Positions 52,087-59,799 of a stretch of DNA of 63,289 nt are shown piece by piece. This DNA is from Hyphomicrobium_A sp035517115 (GTDB taxonomy: Bacteria > Pseudomonadota > Alphaproteobacteria > Rhizobiales > Hyphomicrobiaceae). A program made the position numbers and the translations under genes. The first letter of the stretch is position 1. Each line of letters opens with the position of its first letter. The stretch covers positions 1 to 63,289 of the forward strand of contig DATIZL010000020.1 in the NCBI GenBank assembly GCA_035517115.1, read 5' to 3'. The notes beneath the pieces were generated by a model, which was not told the origin of the DNA, ran no database searches, and was given only the letters and a program-made list of their open reading frames with translations.

Positions 52087-53193
52087 ATGTCGCAGTCCAT
52101 TTTGCGGGCGGCCGCGCGAGCCGCTGCCGCACCACTTGCCATCCTGCTTGTAAGCGCGCTCGCAAGCGCTCCGGCTTCAGCGCACCATGCCGGCGGCGTC
52201 GGCAACGCGCTCGGTGCCGGTCCGATCGTCACCATCTCCGCTTCGACGCTCGAAGCGGGGCACAGCGTCGGGGCCGTCACTCTCGACTATCAGTCCCTAA
52301 GCGGCCTGAGCGACGAGACGCTCATCAACGCGACCGCCAGCATGCCGCCGGGTTCGCCCGAATCGAACAACGTGCACGACTTGCGCACCATCCAAGCCTA
52401 CGCGATCTCCCATGCGTACGGCGTTAGCAACGACTTCATGGTCGCACTGCGGCTTCCCTATGTGCGCCGCATTGGCATCCGCGAGTCGGAGGAGCAAATG
52501 CCCGGCGACTTCGAGGTCGAGGACTTCGGGCCGGCCGACGGCATCGGCGATCTCACGTTGTTCGGCCAGTACCGATTTTTCCATCAGGACAAGACGGAGC
52601 TCGCCGCGCTTTTCGGCTTGAAGACGCCCACCGGTCGAACCGACGTCCATACTCGGCAAGGCGACCTCTTCGATGCGGAGTTCCAGCCGGGCTCGGGCTC
52701 GTGGGACCCGCTCTTGGGTCTCGCGTGGAGCCATCACTTCGCTGCGTGGTCGTTTGACAGCAATGTGCTCTATACGCTGGCGACGGAGGGAACCCAGAAC
52801 ACCGATCTGGGAGATCGCTTCCAGTACAACTTCGCCGTCTCGTACCGGCTATCGTCGCTCGCCGCTGGCGCGCAACCCATGTTCCACGGAGCGACCCCGC
52901 ACGAGGAGGGTGATGATGGGCATGCGCATCACCACCACGAGGAGAGTACGGGACCCTTCCTCGATCTGGTGCTCGAGCTCAATGGCGAGTGGCACGCCGA
53001 GCAAGTGACGAACGGCATCAGCGACCCCAACTCCGGCGGCAGCACCATCTTCATCTCGCCGGGCCTCCGCCTCTCGCAAGACAACTGGTCGAGCTTCGTT
53101 TCCGTCGGCGTGCCGGTCTTCGACGATCTCAATGGGATACAGTCGGCGCCCGACTGGCGGATCACTGCCGGCGCTTCGCTCGCGTTTGAATGA
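52087..53193 (+). CDS. Outer-membrane beta-barrel protein, MetA/phenol-degradation-like, with His-rich loop
   Basis: The 368-residue protein has a signal peptide (about 1-33, ending ASAHH). It is made of alternating amphipathic strands (VGAVTLDYQSLSGLSD, ALRLPYVRRIGIRESEEQ, LAALFGLKTPTGRTDVHTR), ending in a terminal Phe-Glu. This is the form of MetA-pathway/transporter outer-membrane proteins. A loop DDGHAHHHHEES (about 278-290) could bind divalent metal. ATG 52087 is used because the signal peptide begins there. It lies 37 bp after the DUF2946-like gene and is probably co-transcribed. Confidence 0.8.
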   Translation: MSQSILRAAARAAAAPLAILLVSALASAPASAHHAGGVGNALGAGPIVTISASTLEAGHSVGAVTLDYQSLSGLSDETLINATASMPPGSPESNNVHDLRTIQAYAISHAYGVSNDFMVALRLPYVRRIGIRESEEQMPGDFEVEDFGPADGIGDLTLFGQYRFFHQDKTELAALFGLKTPTGRTDVHTRQGDLFDAEFQPGSGSWDPLLGLAWSHHFAAWSFDSNVLYTLATEGTQNTDLGDRFQYNFAVSYRLSSLAAGAQPMFHGATPHEEGDDGHAHHHHEESTGPFLDLVLELNGEWHAEQVTNGISDPNSGGSTIFISPGLRLSQDNWSSFVSVGVPVFDDLNGIQSAPDWRITAGASLAFE

Positions 53194-53386
53194 GGTGCGA
53201 TCGATCGCAATTCGGCGTGCCGGGATCGGCGTCCCTCAGAAGCGCTATTGCTCAACTCCGCCCTTGTCGATGCAAGCTGCTGCGGCGCCTCACAATTTTG
53301 GCGCAGCGCCCCAATTCGCCCCGAAACCGGTGCCGTCATGGGCCGAGTTGATTCGTGAGGGAAACCACGAACCCCGGGGGAGAAGG

Positions 53387-53779
53387 ATGACAAAGCTCTT
53401 GCAGCACATCGAAGAAATGCGCGTCCGCTTGAGCGAGATCGCCAGCGACGAGCAAGCGCTCGTGCAGGCTCTGGGCGACGCCTTGGACCGGCTTGATCAG
53501 CAGCTCCTGCGCGACGTGCGTTCGATCGCCACCGAGCACGAGCTGCGCCGCGAGGAGATCTTGGGCGAGCTGCAGGGGCTCGCGGGCGGCATCGGCATGT
53601 TCCGCGCGCCGCTCGCCGCCCCGCCGGCGCCCGAGGAGCTGCCGAACTACCGCCGTGTCAACGGGCTTCAGCAGCGCATCGTTGCGCCGGGCGACTGGCG
53701 TCAGGCCACGAGCAACATCGAGAACGACGTCGACTTTCACGCCAACGGGCACGTGAACGGCCGCGCCCCTTCGCACTGA
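53387..53779 (+). CDS. Coiled-coil hypothetical protein, 130 aa
   Basis: The protein begins with a long helix (MTKLLQHIEEMRVRLSEIAS, DEQALVQALGDALDRLDQQL) with heptad character. A Pro/Ala-rich stretch and an Asn/His-rich tail (DVDFHANGHVNGRAPSH) follow. GGGGGAGAAGG lies directly before ATG 53387. It is probably cytosolic, and function is unknown. Confidence 0.65.
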   Translation: MTKLLQHIEEMRVRLSEIASDEQALVQALGDALDRLDQQLLRDVRSIATEHELRREEILGELQGLAGGIGMFRAPLAAPPAPEELPNYRRVNGLQQRIVAPGDWRQATSNIENDVDFHANGHVNGRAPSH

Positions 53780-53881
53780 GGCGCGCGCTGCGTCGAGGGC
53801 CGCTCGCCTTCCCGACGAGAGCCTCGTGACCTCTTCCAGGGGACGGGGTCTATGGAGCGAAGACGCACGGACTGCCCATCT

Positions 53882-54004
53882 TGTCATCCTCGGGCTTGTC
53901 CCGAGGATCGAGGCGGCGGGTGCATTCCTTCCCTCGGTTGATGCCCTTGTCCAAGAAAGGAGCACGTGGAGAGTTGGATCCTCGGCATGAAGCCGAGGAT
54001 GACA
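53882..54004. repeat. Inverted-repeat element with two internal hairpins
   Basis: The ends TGTCATCCTCGG (53882) and CCGAGGATGACA (54004) are perfect inverse copies. Each end also forms its own hairpin (ATCCTCGGG...CCCGAGGAT at 53886-53908 and ATCCTCGGC...GCCGAGGAT at 53978-54000). It shares the [GT]TCAT / ATGAC termini and double-hairpin form with the element at 23925-24030, so both probably belong to one dispersed family. Confidence 0.75.
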
Positions 54005-54018
54005 CCGTTAGTGATAGC

Positions 54019-54852
54019 TCAGTGCGTCGCCTGCAGGGCGCGAATCTCGTCGGCCGCGGCGGCGATGCGCATCTGCAAGAGGCTCGAGCCGAGTTCCGCG
54101 CTTGCGGTCGTCGGGTCGCCGGAGACACCGGTGTCCTCCAGCGCCGCGCGGTAGCGGGAAAGGTCGACCCCCTTGGGTGCAACCGACATCAGCTCGGAGG
54201 TGTCGATGATGCTCGCGTGCTGGCCCACCTCGGCCCGCGTGCGTCCCTGCGCGATGAGGCGCGCGATCTGCGCCTTGTCGTCGTAGTAGGCGCCGATGGC
54301 GGCGACGCGCACGCCGTCCTTGGCCCATTCGGCCGACAGGCGCTTGGCGACATCGGCCTGCACCGCTTGGCTCTGCCCGTGGTCGCCGATGAGGCAGATC
54401 AGCTTGAAGCCACCGGCCTTCAGGCTGCGCGCGATGCCTTCCAGCACGCCGGCAAACACCGGCTCCGGCACGCCCATCGTTCCAGGAAAGCGCATGTGCC
54501 CGCTCGGCGGATCGTACGTGCCCTCCGGCACGTAGGAGACGACGGGGGCGACGAGCGTATGCCCGACGTCCTTGGCGATGCGGCGCGCGGCCTCGGCGAC
54601 GATGTAATCGTGCTTGGCGAGGACCATGTGCGGGCCGTTCTGCTCGATGCCGCCGGTCGGCACGATGACGGTGGTATAGCCCGCGTCGATCGCCGAGCGC
54701 ACCTCGACCCAGGTCATGTCTTTCATCTCAACGCCGGCGGGCAGGTTCGCCGACAGCGGACGGGGGAGCAGGGCGCAGGCGATCACCACCGCGGCGGCGG
54801 CGATGAGCAGCTTCTTGCGCGGCAGGTCCGCGAGCGAGCGATTGATCTGCAT
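54019..54852 (-). CDS. Creatininase-family hydrolase with N-terminal anchor
   Basis: The 277-residue protein has a signal or anchor helix (KKLLIAAAAVVIACALLP) and then a creatininase domain. Zn ligands are in PTGGIEQNGPHMVLAKHDYI (Glu, His, Asp) and in LICLIGDHGQSQAVQ, and an Asp/Glu late in the domain (IIDTSELM) is present. This family cleaves cyclic or linear amides (creatinine, N-formyl groups, mycofactocin precursor). An exported form points to a periplasmic substrate. It is 13 bp downstream of the sterol-desaturase-like gene on the same strand, so they are co-transcribed. Confidence 0.85.
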   Translation of the reverse strand: MQINRSLADLPRKKLLIAAAAVVIACALLPRPLSANLPAGVEMKDMTWVEVRSAIDAGYTTVIVPTGGIEQNGPHMVLAKHDYIVAEAARRIAKDVGHTLVAPVVSYVPEGTYDPPSGHMRFPGTMGVPEPVFAGVLEGIARSLKAGGFKLICLIGDHGQSQAVQADVAKRLSAEWAKDGVRVAAIGAYYDDKAQIARLIAQGRTRAEVGQHASIIDTSELMSVAPKGVDLSRYRAALEDTGVSGDPTTASAELGSSLLQMRIAAAADEIRALQATH

Positions 54853-54865
54853 CTAGCGTGCGCCT

Positions 54866-55756
54866 CTAGCGCGCGACCGGCTTTGCCTGCTCGGCCACCA
54901 CGCCGGCAGCCTCCTTCGGCTTGAAGGGATGGATGAGCTGGGCGAGGTAGCCCTCGGTCGGGAAGGTCGCATCGTCGACGCCGAACACCTGCGGCAGCTC
55001 ACCTTCCGGCATGTAGAAGGTGCCGAACAGCCAGTCCCACAGCGCGAACGTCGGCGCGAAGTTCTTCTCCCCTCCCTCGGCCGGCGAGGTGTGATGCCAG
55101 CGGTGGAACACCGGCGTCGCCACCACGTACCTCAAGGGCCCCAGCGTCCAGTTGAGGTTGGAATGCACCCAGGCCCCGGTCACCACGTCGAACGGGATCA
55201 GGAACGCCAGCACCGCGGGCGAGATGCCGAGCGTCAGCATCAGCACGGCGACGGGCGCCGGCTGCAGCATGATGTTGACCGGGTGGAAGCGGTATTCGGT
55301 CGTCCAGTCGACCTCGGTCGCCGAGTGATGGATGGCGTGGAACTTCCACAGCGAGCGGCCATGGAACATGCGGTGCGCCCAGTAGTAGAGGAAGTCGGCG
55401 GCGACGACGTAGACGGCGACCTGTCCCCAGAAGGGCAGCACCTTCAGCGGCCCGGCGCCATGCTGGAAGAAGTCGACGACCTCCGCCTCCGTCATCAGGG
55501 TCGAGGCCAAGAGCGCGTAGACGAGGATGACGGCGGGGCGGTTGAAGTAGGGGCCGACGACGCCGTGCACGAGCGCGTAGGTGATGTCGGTGCCGAGTCC
55601 CGGGTTGCGCCACCACACCTTGCCGGGGCTCGCGGCATGGTTCTTCAGCGCGGCGAGCGCCGTGAACAGGAGCGCAAGCCCGATCATCATCGGGATCTGG
55701 TGGACGTAGATGTCGAGGATCTGCTTGAAGACGGCCCCGACGTTTTCGAACGACAT
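54866..55756 (-). CDS. Fatty-acid hydroxylase / sterol-desaturase-family membrane di-iron enzyme
   Basis: The 296-residue membrane protein has four to five helices and the di-iron histidine clusters HRMFH (about 128-132), HAIHH (about 140-144), a later His (about 200) and HRWHH (about 219-223). These are diagnostic of the ERG3/fatty-acid hydroxylase superfamily, which hydroxylates or desaturates lipids, carotenoids or sterols. ATG 55756 starts MSFENVGAVFKQILDIYVHQ. It precedes the creatininase-like gene in an apparent two-gene operon. The lipid substrate is unknown. Confidence 0.9.
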   Translation of the reverse strand: MSFENVGAVFKQILDIYVHQIPMMIGLALLFTALAALKNHAASPGKVWWRNPGLGTDITYALVHGVVGPYFNRPAVILVYALLASTLMTEAEVVDFFQHGAGPLKVLPFWGQVAVYVVAADFLYYWAHRMFHGRSLWKFHAIHHSATEVDWTTEYRFHPVNIMLQPAPVAVLMLTLGISPAVLAFLIPFDVVTGAWVHSNLNWTLGPLRYVVATPVFHRWHHTSPAEGGEKNFAPTFALWDWLFGTFYMPEGELPQVFGVDDATFPTEGYLAQLIHPFKPKEAAGVVAEQAKPVAR

Positions 55757-55891
55757 TGAGGGAAGCTCGCGACGCGCAACCAGCGACTACTCGATTAAAC
55801 GTTTAGTCATAGGCGGTTAACAAAGGGTGGCGCGGATGCTCTAGAGCCCGCGGCACTCTGCCCGCGGCGCAAGCGGCGTTCGCGGGGGCGC

Positions 55892-56110
55892 TCAGCGCGG
55901 GCCCGGCGCAGGCGGCTTCTCCGCCTCGCGCAGCGTCACGGGCTTGCCGTTGATGACGAGGACGCTGGCATTCGCAAGCGCCACCTCGAGGCCCCAGGCG
56001 GCAGCCTCCAACGCTTCCCGCGTCTTGGCCTGCGGCAAAGCGAGCGTCAGCAGCGCAGCGCCCTTGTGGACGTGCACCAGCCGGTCCTGCTCGTCGATCG
56101 TGATACGCAT
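55892..56110 (-). CDS. Small hypothetical protein, 72 aa
   Basis: The product (MRITIDEQDRLVHVHKGAAL, LTLALPQAKTREALEAAAWG, VLVINGKPVTLREAEKPPA) alternates short strands and helices without signal or membrane segment. A perfect TGTTCC-N4-GGAACA palindrome lies 69 bp upstream. The function is unknown. Short length makes this a moderate call. Confidence 0.5.
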   Translation of the reverse strand: MRITIDEQDRLVHVHKGAALLTLALPQAKTREALEAAAWGLEVALANASVLVINGKPVTLREAEKPPAPGPR

Positions 56111-56178
56111 GACGCTCGCTCATCCGCCGGCCGAAGGATGCCGGCAGGAGACGCCTAGGGCCTCTATCACCCCGGCGC

Positions 56179-56194
56179 TGTTCCGCGAGGAACA
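56179..56194. promoter_or_regulatory. Perfect palindromic operator candidate TGTTCC-N4-GGAACA
   Basis: Reads TGTTCC-GCGA-GGAACA, 69 bp upstream of the gene starting at 56110 and about 60 bp before the candidate promoter of the riboswitch operon on the other strand. It might serve either side. Confidence 0.55.
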
Positions 56195-56240
56195 AGGGCA
56201 AGCGGGCGTCGCGCGCGCTCAAAGGCGAGCAATGTTTCGA

Positions 56241-56269
56241 TTGACCTCCAGGGTCCGCTCACCTAGCGT
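56241..56269 (+). promoter_or_regulatory. Candidate promoter of the fluoride operon
   Basis: TTGACC (56241) and TAGCGT (56264) are separated by 17 bp and end about 11 bp before the aptamer. The -10 is weak, as is common in GC-rich alphaproteobacteria. Confidence 0.4.
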
Positions 56270-56280
56270 TCTAAGTGGAT

Positions 56281-56330
56281 GGGGATGGAGTTCCCCTTTA
56301 ACCGCCCGATGAGGGCTGATAACTCCTACC
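56281..56330 (+). promoter_or_regulatory. Fluoride riboswitch aptamer (crcB motif)
   Basis: The segment matches the fluoride (crcB) aptamer: stem GGGG/CCCC enclosing ATGGAGTT, then TTTAACCGCC, a GCCC/GGGC hairpin, then CTGATAACTCCTACC. The loop GGAGTT (56287-56292) can form the required pseudoknot with AACTCC (56321-56326). The strand CTCCTACCGC (56323-56332) can instead pair with GCGGTGGGAG (56342-56351), which would compete with the pseudoknot. An intrinsic terminator follows at 56363-56385. This order is that of a transcriptional fluoride switch that lets the antiporter operon be read when fluoride is bound. The match is from memory of the consensus. Confidence 0.9.
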
Positions 56331-56362
56331 GCGAGAGTTCGGCGGTGGGAGTCTGTTTTCCC

Positions 56363-56385
56363 GGCCGCTGAAGGGCGGCCTTTTT
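56363..56385 (+). terminator. Riboswitch-controlled intrinsic terminator
   Basis: Stem GGCCGC / GCGGCC (with GG in the loop) is followed by five T, 33 bp after the aptamer and 63 bp before ATG 56449. It fits the expression platform of the fluoride switch. Confidence 0.82.
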
Positions 56386-56448
56386 CCTGCCTCTCCCGCG
56401 GAAGTCGAATCAAAAGCCGTTGGCTCATTGCCGGCGGGGGAGCGTGGC

Positions 56449-57612
56449 ATGGAAAACATCTGGCTCGCATCGGCGGTTTGGATCGGGCTCGCACTGCTCG
56501 CCTCCATTATTTCGATCCGGGTTGCCGTTTCAGTGGCATTGATCGAGATCGTGGTCGGCGCGGTCGCCGGCAATCTGATCCACCTCGAGATTACGCAGTG
56601 GGTGAATTTCCTCGCTGGTTTCGGGGCCATCATGTTGACGTTCCTCGCCGGCACCGAGATCGACCCTGAAGTGGTCAAGCGCAAGTTCTGGCCGAGCATG
56701 AGCATCGGGGTGATGGGGTTCTTGGCCCCCTATCTTGGCGTGCTGCTCTACGCTCACTTTGTCGAGGGCTGGATTTGGCCGCAGGCGCAGATTGCTGGGA
56801 TTGCGCTCTCCACCACCTCAGTCGCCGTTGTCTACGCGGTGATGGTGGAAACCGGCTTCAACAAAACCGAGCTCGGCAAAGTCATTCTGGCGGCCTGCTT
56901 CATCAACGATCTCGGCACGGTGCTGGCACTCGGCATAATTTTTGCTCACTTCGACGCCTGGCTCGCGCTGTTTGGCGCGGTGACGGCAGTCGTGCTTTGG
57001 CTGCTTCCGCGCTTTGCGCCCTGGTTCTTCGAGCGGGTAGGGCAGCGGGTCAGTGAGCCAGAGACCAAGTTCGTGGCGGTCGTGCTCCTCTCGCTCGGCG
57101 GCCTCGCCAGTATCGCGGGCAGCGAGGCTGTCCTGCCGGCCTACCTCGTCGGCATGGCGTTGGCGCCGACATTCCTCAAAGAGCCCGAGCTTTCGCACCG
57201 TATGCGCATCATCGCCTTTTCGATTTTGACCCCCTTCTACTTCCTCAAGGCCGGCTCGCTCGTCACGGTTCACGCCCTGATGTCGGCCTCAGGGCTGATC
57301 CTCGTCTTTCTGGCCGTAAAGATGATCACGAAGTTCGTCGGCATTTTGCCGTTGACAAGGTTTTACGAGTTTGAGCCCCGCGAGGGCATGTACACCACCC
57401 TGCTGATGTCGACCGGGCTCACGTTCGGCACCATCTCGGCGCTGTTCGGACTCACCAACAAGATCATCGATCAGGAGCAATACACGATCCTCGTCGCCGC
57501 CGTGATTGGAAGCGCCGTGGTGCCCACGCTCATTGCCCAGCAGTGGTTCATGCCGGTCGCAAAGCCGCTTGCGAGCGAGCAAGACAATCCCGGGGAGGCC
57601 TCCAATGTCTAA
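56449..57612 (+). CDS. Cation:proton antiporter under a fluoride riboswitch
   Basis: The 387-residue protein has about eleven to twelve helices of the monovalent cation:proton antiporter superfamily (CPA2/KefB-NhaP like). The ion-binding pair is Asn153-Asp154 (FINDLGTVLALG), the Asn-Asp form typical of electroneutral carriers; TFLAGTEIDPE and STTSVAVVYAVMVETG are further family segments. The C-terminal RCK domain of KefB is absent. GGGGGAG precedes ATG 56449. It is the first gene after a fluoride aptamer and overlaps uspA by 8 bp. The riboswitch context suggests it moves fluoride or offsets its effects, for example by acid or ion exchange. Confidence 0.88.
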   Translation: MENIWLASAVWIGLALLASIISIRVAVSVALIEIVVGAVAGNLIHLEITQWVNFLAGFGAIMLTFLAGTEIDPEVVKRKFWPSMSIGVMGFLAPYLGVLLYAHFVEGWIWPQAQIAGIALSTTSVAVVYAVMVETGFNKTELGKVILAACFINDLGTVLALGIIFAHFDAWLALFGAVTAVVLWLLPRFAPWFFERVGQRVSEPETKFVAVVLLSLGGLASIAGSEAVLPAYLVGMALAPTFLKEPELSHRMRIIAFSILTPFYFLKAGSLVTVHALMSASGLILVFLAVKMITKFVGILPLTRFYEFEPREGMYTTLLMSTGLTFGTISALFGLTNKIIDQEQYTILVAAVIGSAVVPTLIAQQWFMPVAKPLASEQDNPGEASNV

Positions 57613-58024
57613 GAAGGTCCTCGTTGCCAATGACGGCTCGGAGGGAGCCGCACGGGCATTCTCGGCCGCGCTCGCCATCGCCGCGCGCGAGGGGGTGCCG
57701 CTGCACATGATCTGCGTCGAGGAGTTGCCGAACTTTCCCGCCTCCATCGAGGAGGTGGTGGAGGAGCAGATGGACGCCGGCCATGTCTACGAAGGCGTCG
57801 TCGCGCGTGCCAGGGCGCAGGCACAGGCTAAGGGGATCGGTCTCGTGGTGCACGTTGTTGCCGGTCACGCGGTGCCGACGATTTGCGAGTTCGTGCAGCG
57901 TGAGGGCTTCGATTTGTTGGTCGTCGGCTACATGGGCCATTCCGCGCTCTACAACCGCCTCATCGGCGGCACGACCGACCGGCTCGTCGAGCACGCTCCC
58001 TGCAACGTGTTGGTGATCAAGTGA
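57605..58024 (+). CDS. Universal stress protein (UspA family)
   Basis: The 139-residue protein has the Usp fold with an ATP-binding pattern: N-terminal VLVANDGSEGAARAF (Asp in strand 1) and the G-x2-G-x9-G-[ST] motif in GYMGHSALYNRLIGGTTDRL, ending CNVLVI. Its start overlaps the end of the antiporter gene by 8 bp, and the DUF190 gene follows 18 bp after the stop. UspA proteins are listed among genes associated with fluoride switches, as I recall. Its role here may be to sense ATP or regulate the antiporter; this is inference. Confidence 0.9.
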   Translation: MSKKVLVANDGSEGAARAFSAALAIAAREGVPLHMICVEELPNFPASIEEVVEEQMDAGHVYEGVVARARAQAQAKGIGLVVHVVAGHAVPTICEFVQREGFDLLVVGYMGHSALYNRLIGGTTDRLVEHAPCNVLVIK

Positions 58025-58042
58025 TGTTTGGGGACCATCGCC

Positions 58043-58390
58043 ATGCAGATCCCGAAGGACGCGGTGCTGCTGCGCATCTTTATCGGCGAGGATGACAAGG
58101 CGGGCCACCTGCCGCTCTACGAGGCGATCGTGCTCAAGGCGCGCGATGCGCGCTTGGCGGGGGCCACCGTTCTGCGCGGGCCGGTCGGCTTCGGCCGCTC
58201 GAGCCGGTTGCACACGACCAAGATCCTGCGCCTGTCGCAGGATTTGCCCATCGTCATCGAGATCGTCGACGCCGAGGACCGCATCGATGCCTTCCTGCCC
58301 GAGCTCGAGAAGCTGATGGGCAGCGGTCTCGTCACCTTGGAGAAGGTCAAGGTGCTTCGCTACGGCAGCGCCAGCGTGGTAGGCGCCTAG
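58043..58390 (+). CDS. DUF190-family protein of the fluoride operon
   Basis: The 115-residue protein matches DUF190: LRIFIGEDDKAGHLPLYEAI, ARLAGATVLRGPVGFGRSSR, TTKILRLSQDLPIVIEIVDA and ALIGNL-like ending LVTLEKVKVLRYG. It resembles a PII-like ferredoxin-fold subunit. DUF190 genes are commonly next to crcB fluoride channels, so its presence with a fluoride switch but no crcB is telling. ATG 58043 is chosen with GGGGA upstream; TTG 58028 in frame is also possible. It is probably a regulatory or nucleotide-binding subunit of the transporter. Confidence 0.9.
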   Translation: MQIPKDAVLLRIFIGEDDKAGHLPLYEAIVLKARDARLAGATVLRGPVGFGRSSRLHTTKILRLSQDLPIVIEIVDAEDRIDAFLPELEKLMGSGLVTLEKVKVLRYGSASVVGA

Positions 58391-58413
58391 GCGCGGGTTG
58401 AGGGGCCCAAGCC

Positions 58414-59220
58414 CTATCTTGTCGCGGCGCTGCGCCAGCGGGCGGCGAACTCCTCGAGCTCGGGCTGCGCCAGATCCGAGACCGCCGTGTAGTGGAAGTC
58501 GCGGCCGGGCCAGCCGAGCAGGAAATAGCCATCGCGCGTCGCATGCGTGAGCGGCTCGCCGCCGTCCGTGCTGCCCGGATGCGGCACCGCGATCAGGCTG
58601 ATCACGTGCTGCCGGCGTTTGTAGACGATGGCCGGCACCGGCTTGCCGTCGACGACGTCGACGCGGCCGCCGGCGAGTGGAAACCCCGCATCGTTGAGGT
58701 CGACGACCTGCGGCGAAAGGGCGAGCTTGCCGTCGAACCAGGGCTTGACGGTGTGGTGATCGCTGGAGGCGACGTCGAAGGGTGCCGCTGCCAGCAGCGC
58801 GCGCTGGTGACCGGCGACGATCTCCGCGATCTCCCCCGTGGAGGCCGTCTGCTGCAGCGCGACGTAGGTGCCGGCGCTCGCGAGCACAGCGGCCAGCGCG
58901 GCCGCGGCGGCCATCTGGCGCCAGTCGAAGCTGCGGCCGGAGGGTCGTGTGCGTTGAGCGGCGGCGGGGCTCCCCTTCGGCACGTCCGCGATGGCCGCGA
59001 TGCGCTGGCGGAAGGCATCCGAGGCGCGCTCCTTGCTCACTTGCGTCGCCAGCGCGTTGCGCAGCTCGACGAGGCGGCCAAGCTCCGCTTTGAGCGTTGC
59101 GTCCGCGCCAATGCGCCGCTCCACGTCGAGCACGGAGGCCGCATCGAGCTCGTTGTCGAGATAGGCATTGAGGAGGAGCAGGGATTCCTCGCGCGAGGTC
59201 CACGCCGGAGGCTTGTTCAT
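58414..59220 (-). CDS. Anti-sigma factor, membrane-anchored
   Basis: The 268-residue protein has an N-terminal cytosolic anti-sigma-like segment (LLLLNAYLDNELDAASVLDV), a linker, one membrane helix (QMAAAAALAAVLASAGTYVA, about 102-121) and a periplasmic domain (about 130-268) with VWFDGKL-like and DGYFLLGWPGRDFHYTAVSD segments. The H-x3-C-x2-C zinc motif of ZAS anti-sigma factors is absent. It overlaps the sigma factor gene by 4 bp and should hold it inactive at the membrane. A periplasmic signal would release it. Confidence 0.88.
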   Translation of the reverse strand: MNKPPAWTSREESLLLLNAYLDNELDAASVLDVERRIGADATLKAELGRLVELRNALATQVSKERASDAFRQRIAAIADVPKGSPAAAQRTRPSGRSFDWRQMAAAAALAAVLASAGTYVALQQTASTGEIAEIVAGHQRALLAAAPFDVASSDHHTVKPWFDGKLALSPQVVDLNDAGFPLAGGRVDVVDGKPVPAIVYKRRQHVISLIAVPHPGSTDGGEPLTHATRDGYFLLGWPGRDFHYTAVSDLAQPELEEFAARWRSAATR

Positions 59221-59762
59221 GCGGCACCCGCCTTTCCCTTGCCCGCCATGCCGATGCGCTGGATGAGCAGATTGCGGGCCCGCGCGAGCCGCGACATGAC
59301 CGTCCCGATGGGGATCGACATCACGGTCGAGATCTCCTGGTAGCTCAAGCCTTCGATCTCGCGCAGCACCAGCGCCTCGCGATAGGCGAGCGGCAGGCCG
59401 GCGATGGCGCGTTTGAGCTGCTCGCTGTCGGCCTTGGCGATCAGCACGGCCTCGGGCGTCATCTCTTGCGATCGATCGATCATTTCGAGGCTGGCCTTTT
59501 CGAACACGGCGTCGTCATCCGTCACCACGACCGACTTCGGGCGGTTCTTGGCAAGCCACGTGAAGGCGGTGTTGCGCACGATGGCGAGCAGCCAGGCGCG
59601 CGGATTGCTCCTCGCCGTGGCGATCGCCGCGTACGCGCGCACGCACGCCTCCTGCACCACGTCCTCGGCGTCGGTGACGCTGCCCGTGAGCCACCGCGCG
59701 AGCGACAAGGCGTCGTCGAGGTGCGGCATCACCACCTCAGCGAACAACTGCCGTTCGTCCAT
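59217..59762 (-). CDS. ECF sigma factor
   Basis: The 181-residue protein has sigma region 2 (LSLARWLTGSVTDAEDVVQE, RAYAAI, RAWLLAIVRNTAFTWL) and region 4 (IAGLPLAYREALVLREIEGL, SYQEISTVMSIPIGTVMSRL). There is no region 1.1 or 3, hence an ECF sigma. ATG 59762 is chosen; a GTG one codon upstream (59765) is also possible, with GAGGTG before both. It is the third gene of the operon after metallophosphoesterase and cupredoxin. Target genes probably include this operon, as is usual for ECF systems. Confidence 0.93.
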   Translation of the reverse strand: MDERQLFAEVVMPHLDDALSLARWLTGSVTDAEDVVQEACVRAYAAIATARSNPRAWLLAIVRNTAFTWLAKNRPKSVVVTDDDAVFEKASLEMIDRSQEMTPEAVLIAKADSEQLKRAIAGLPLAYREALVLREIEGLSYQEISTVMSIPIGTVMSRLARARNLLIQRIGMAGKGKAGAA

Positions 59763-59799
59763 CACACCTCACTTGGCGATGCCGGCGTCGCGCCGCCGG

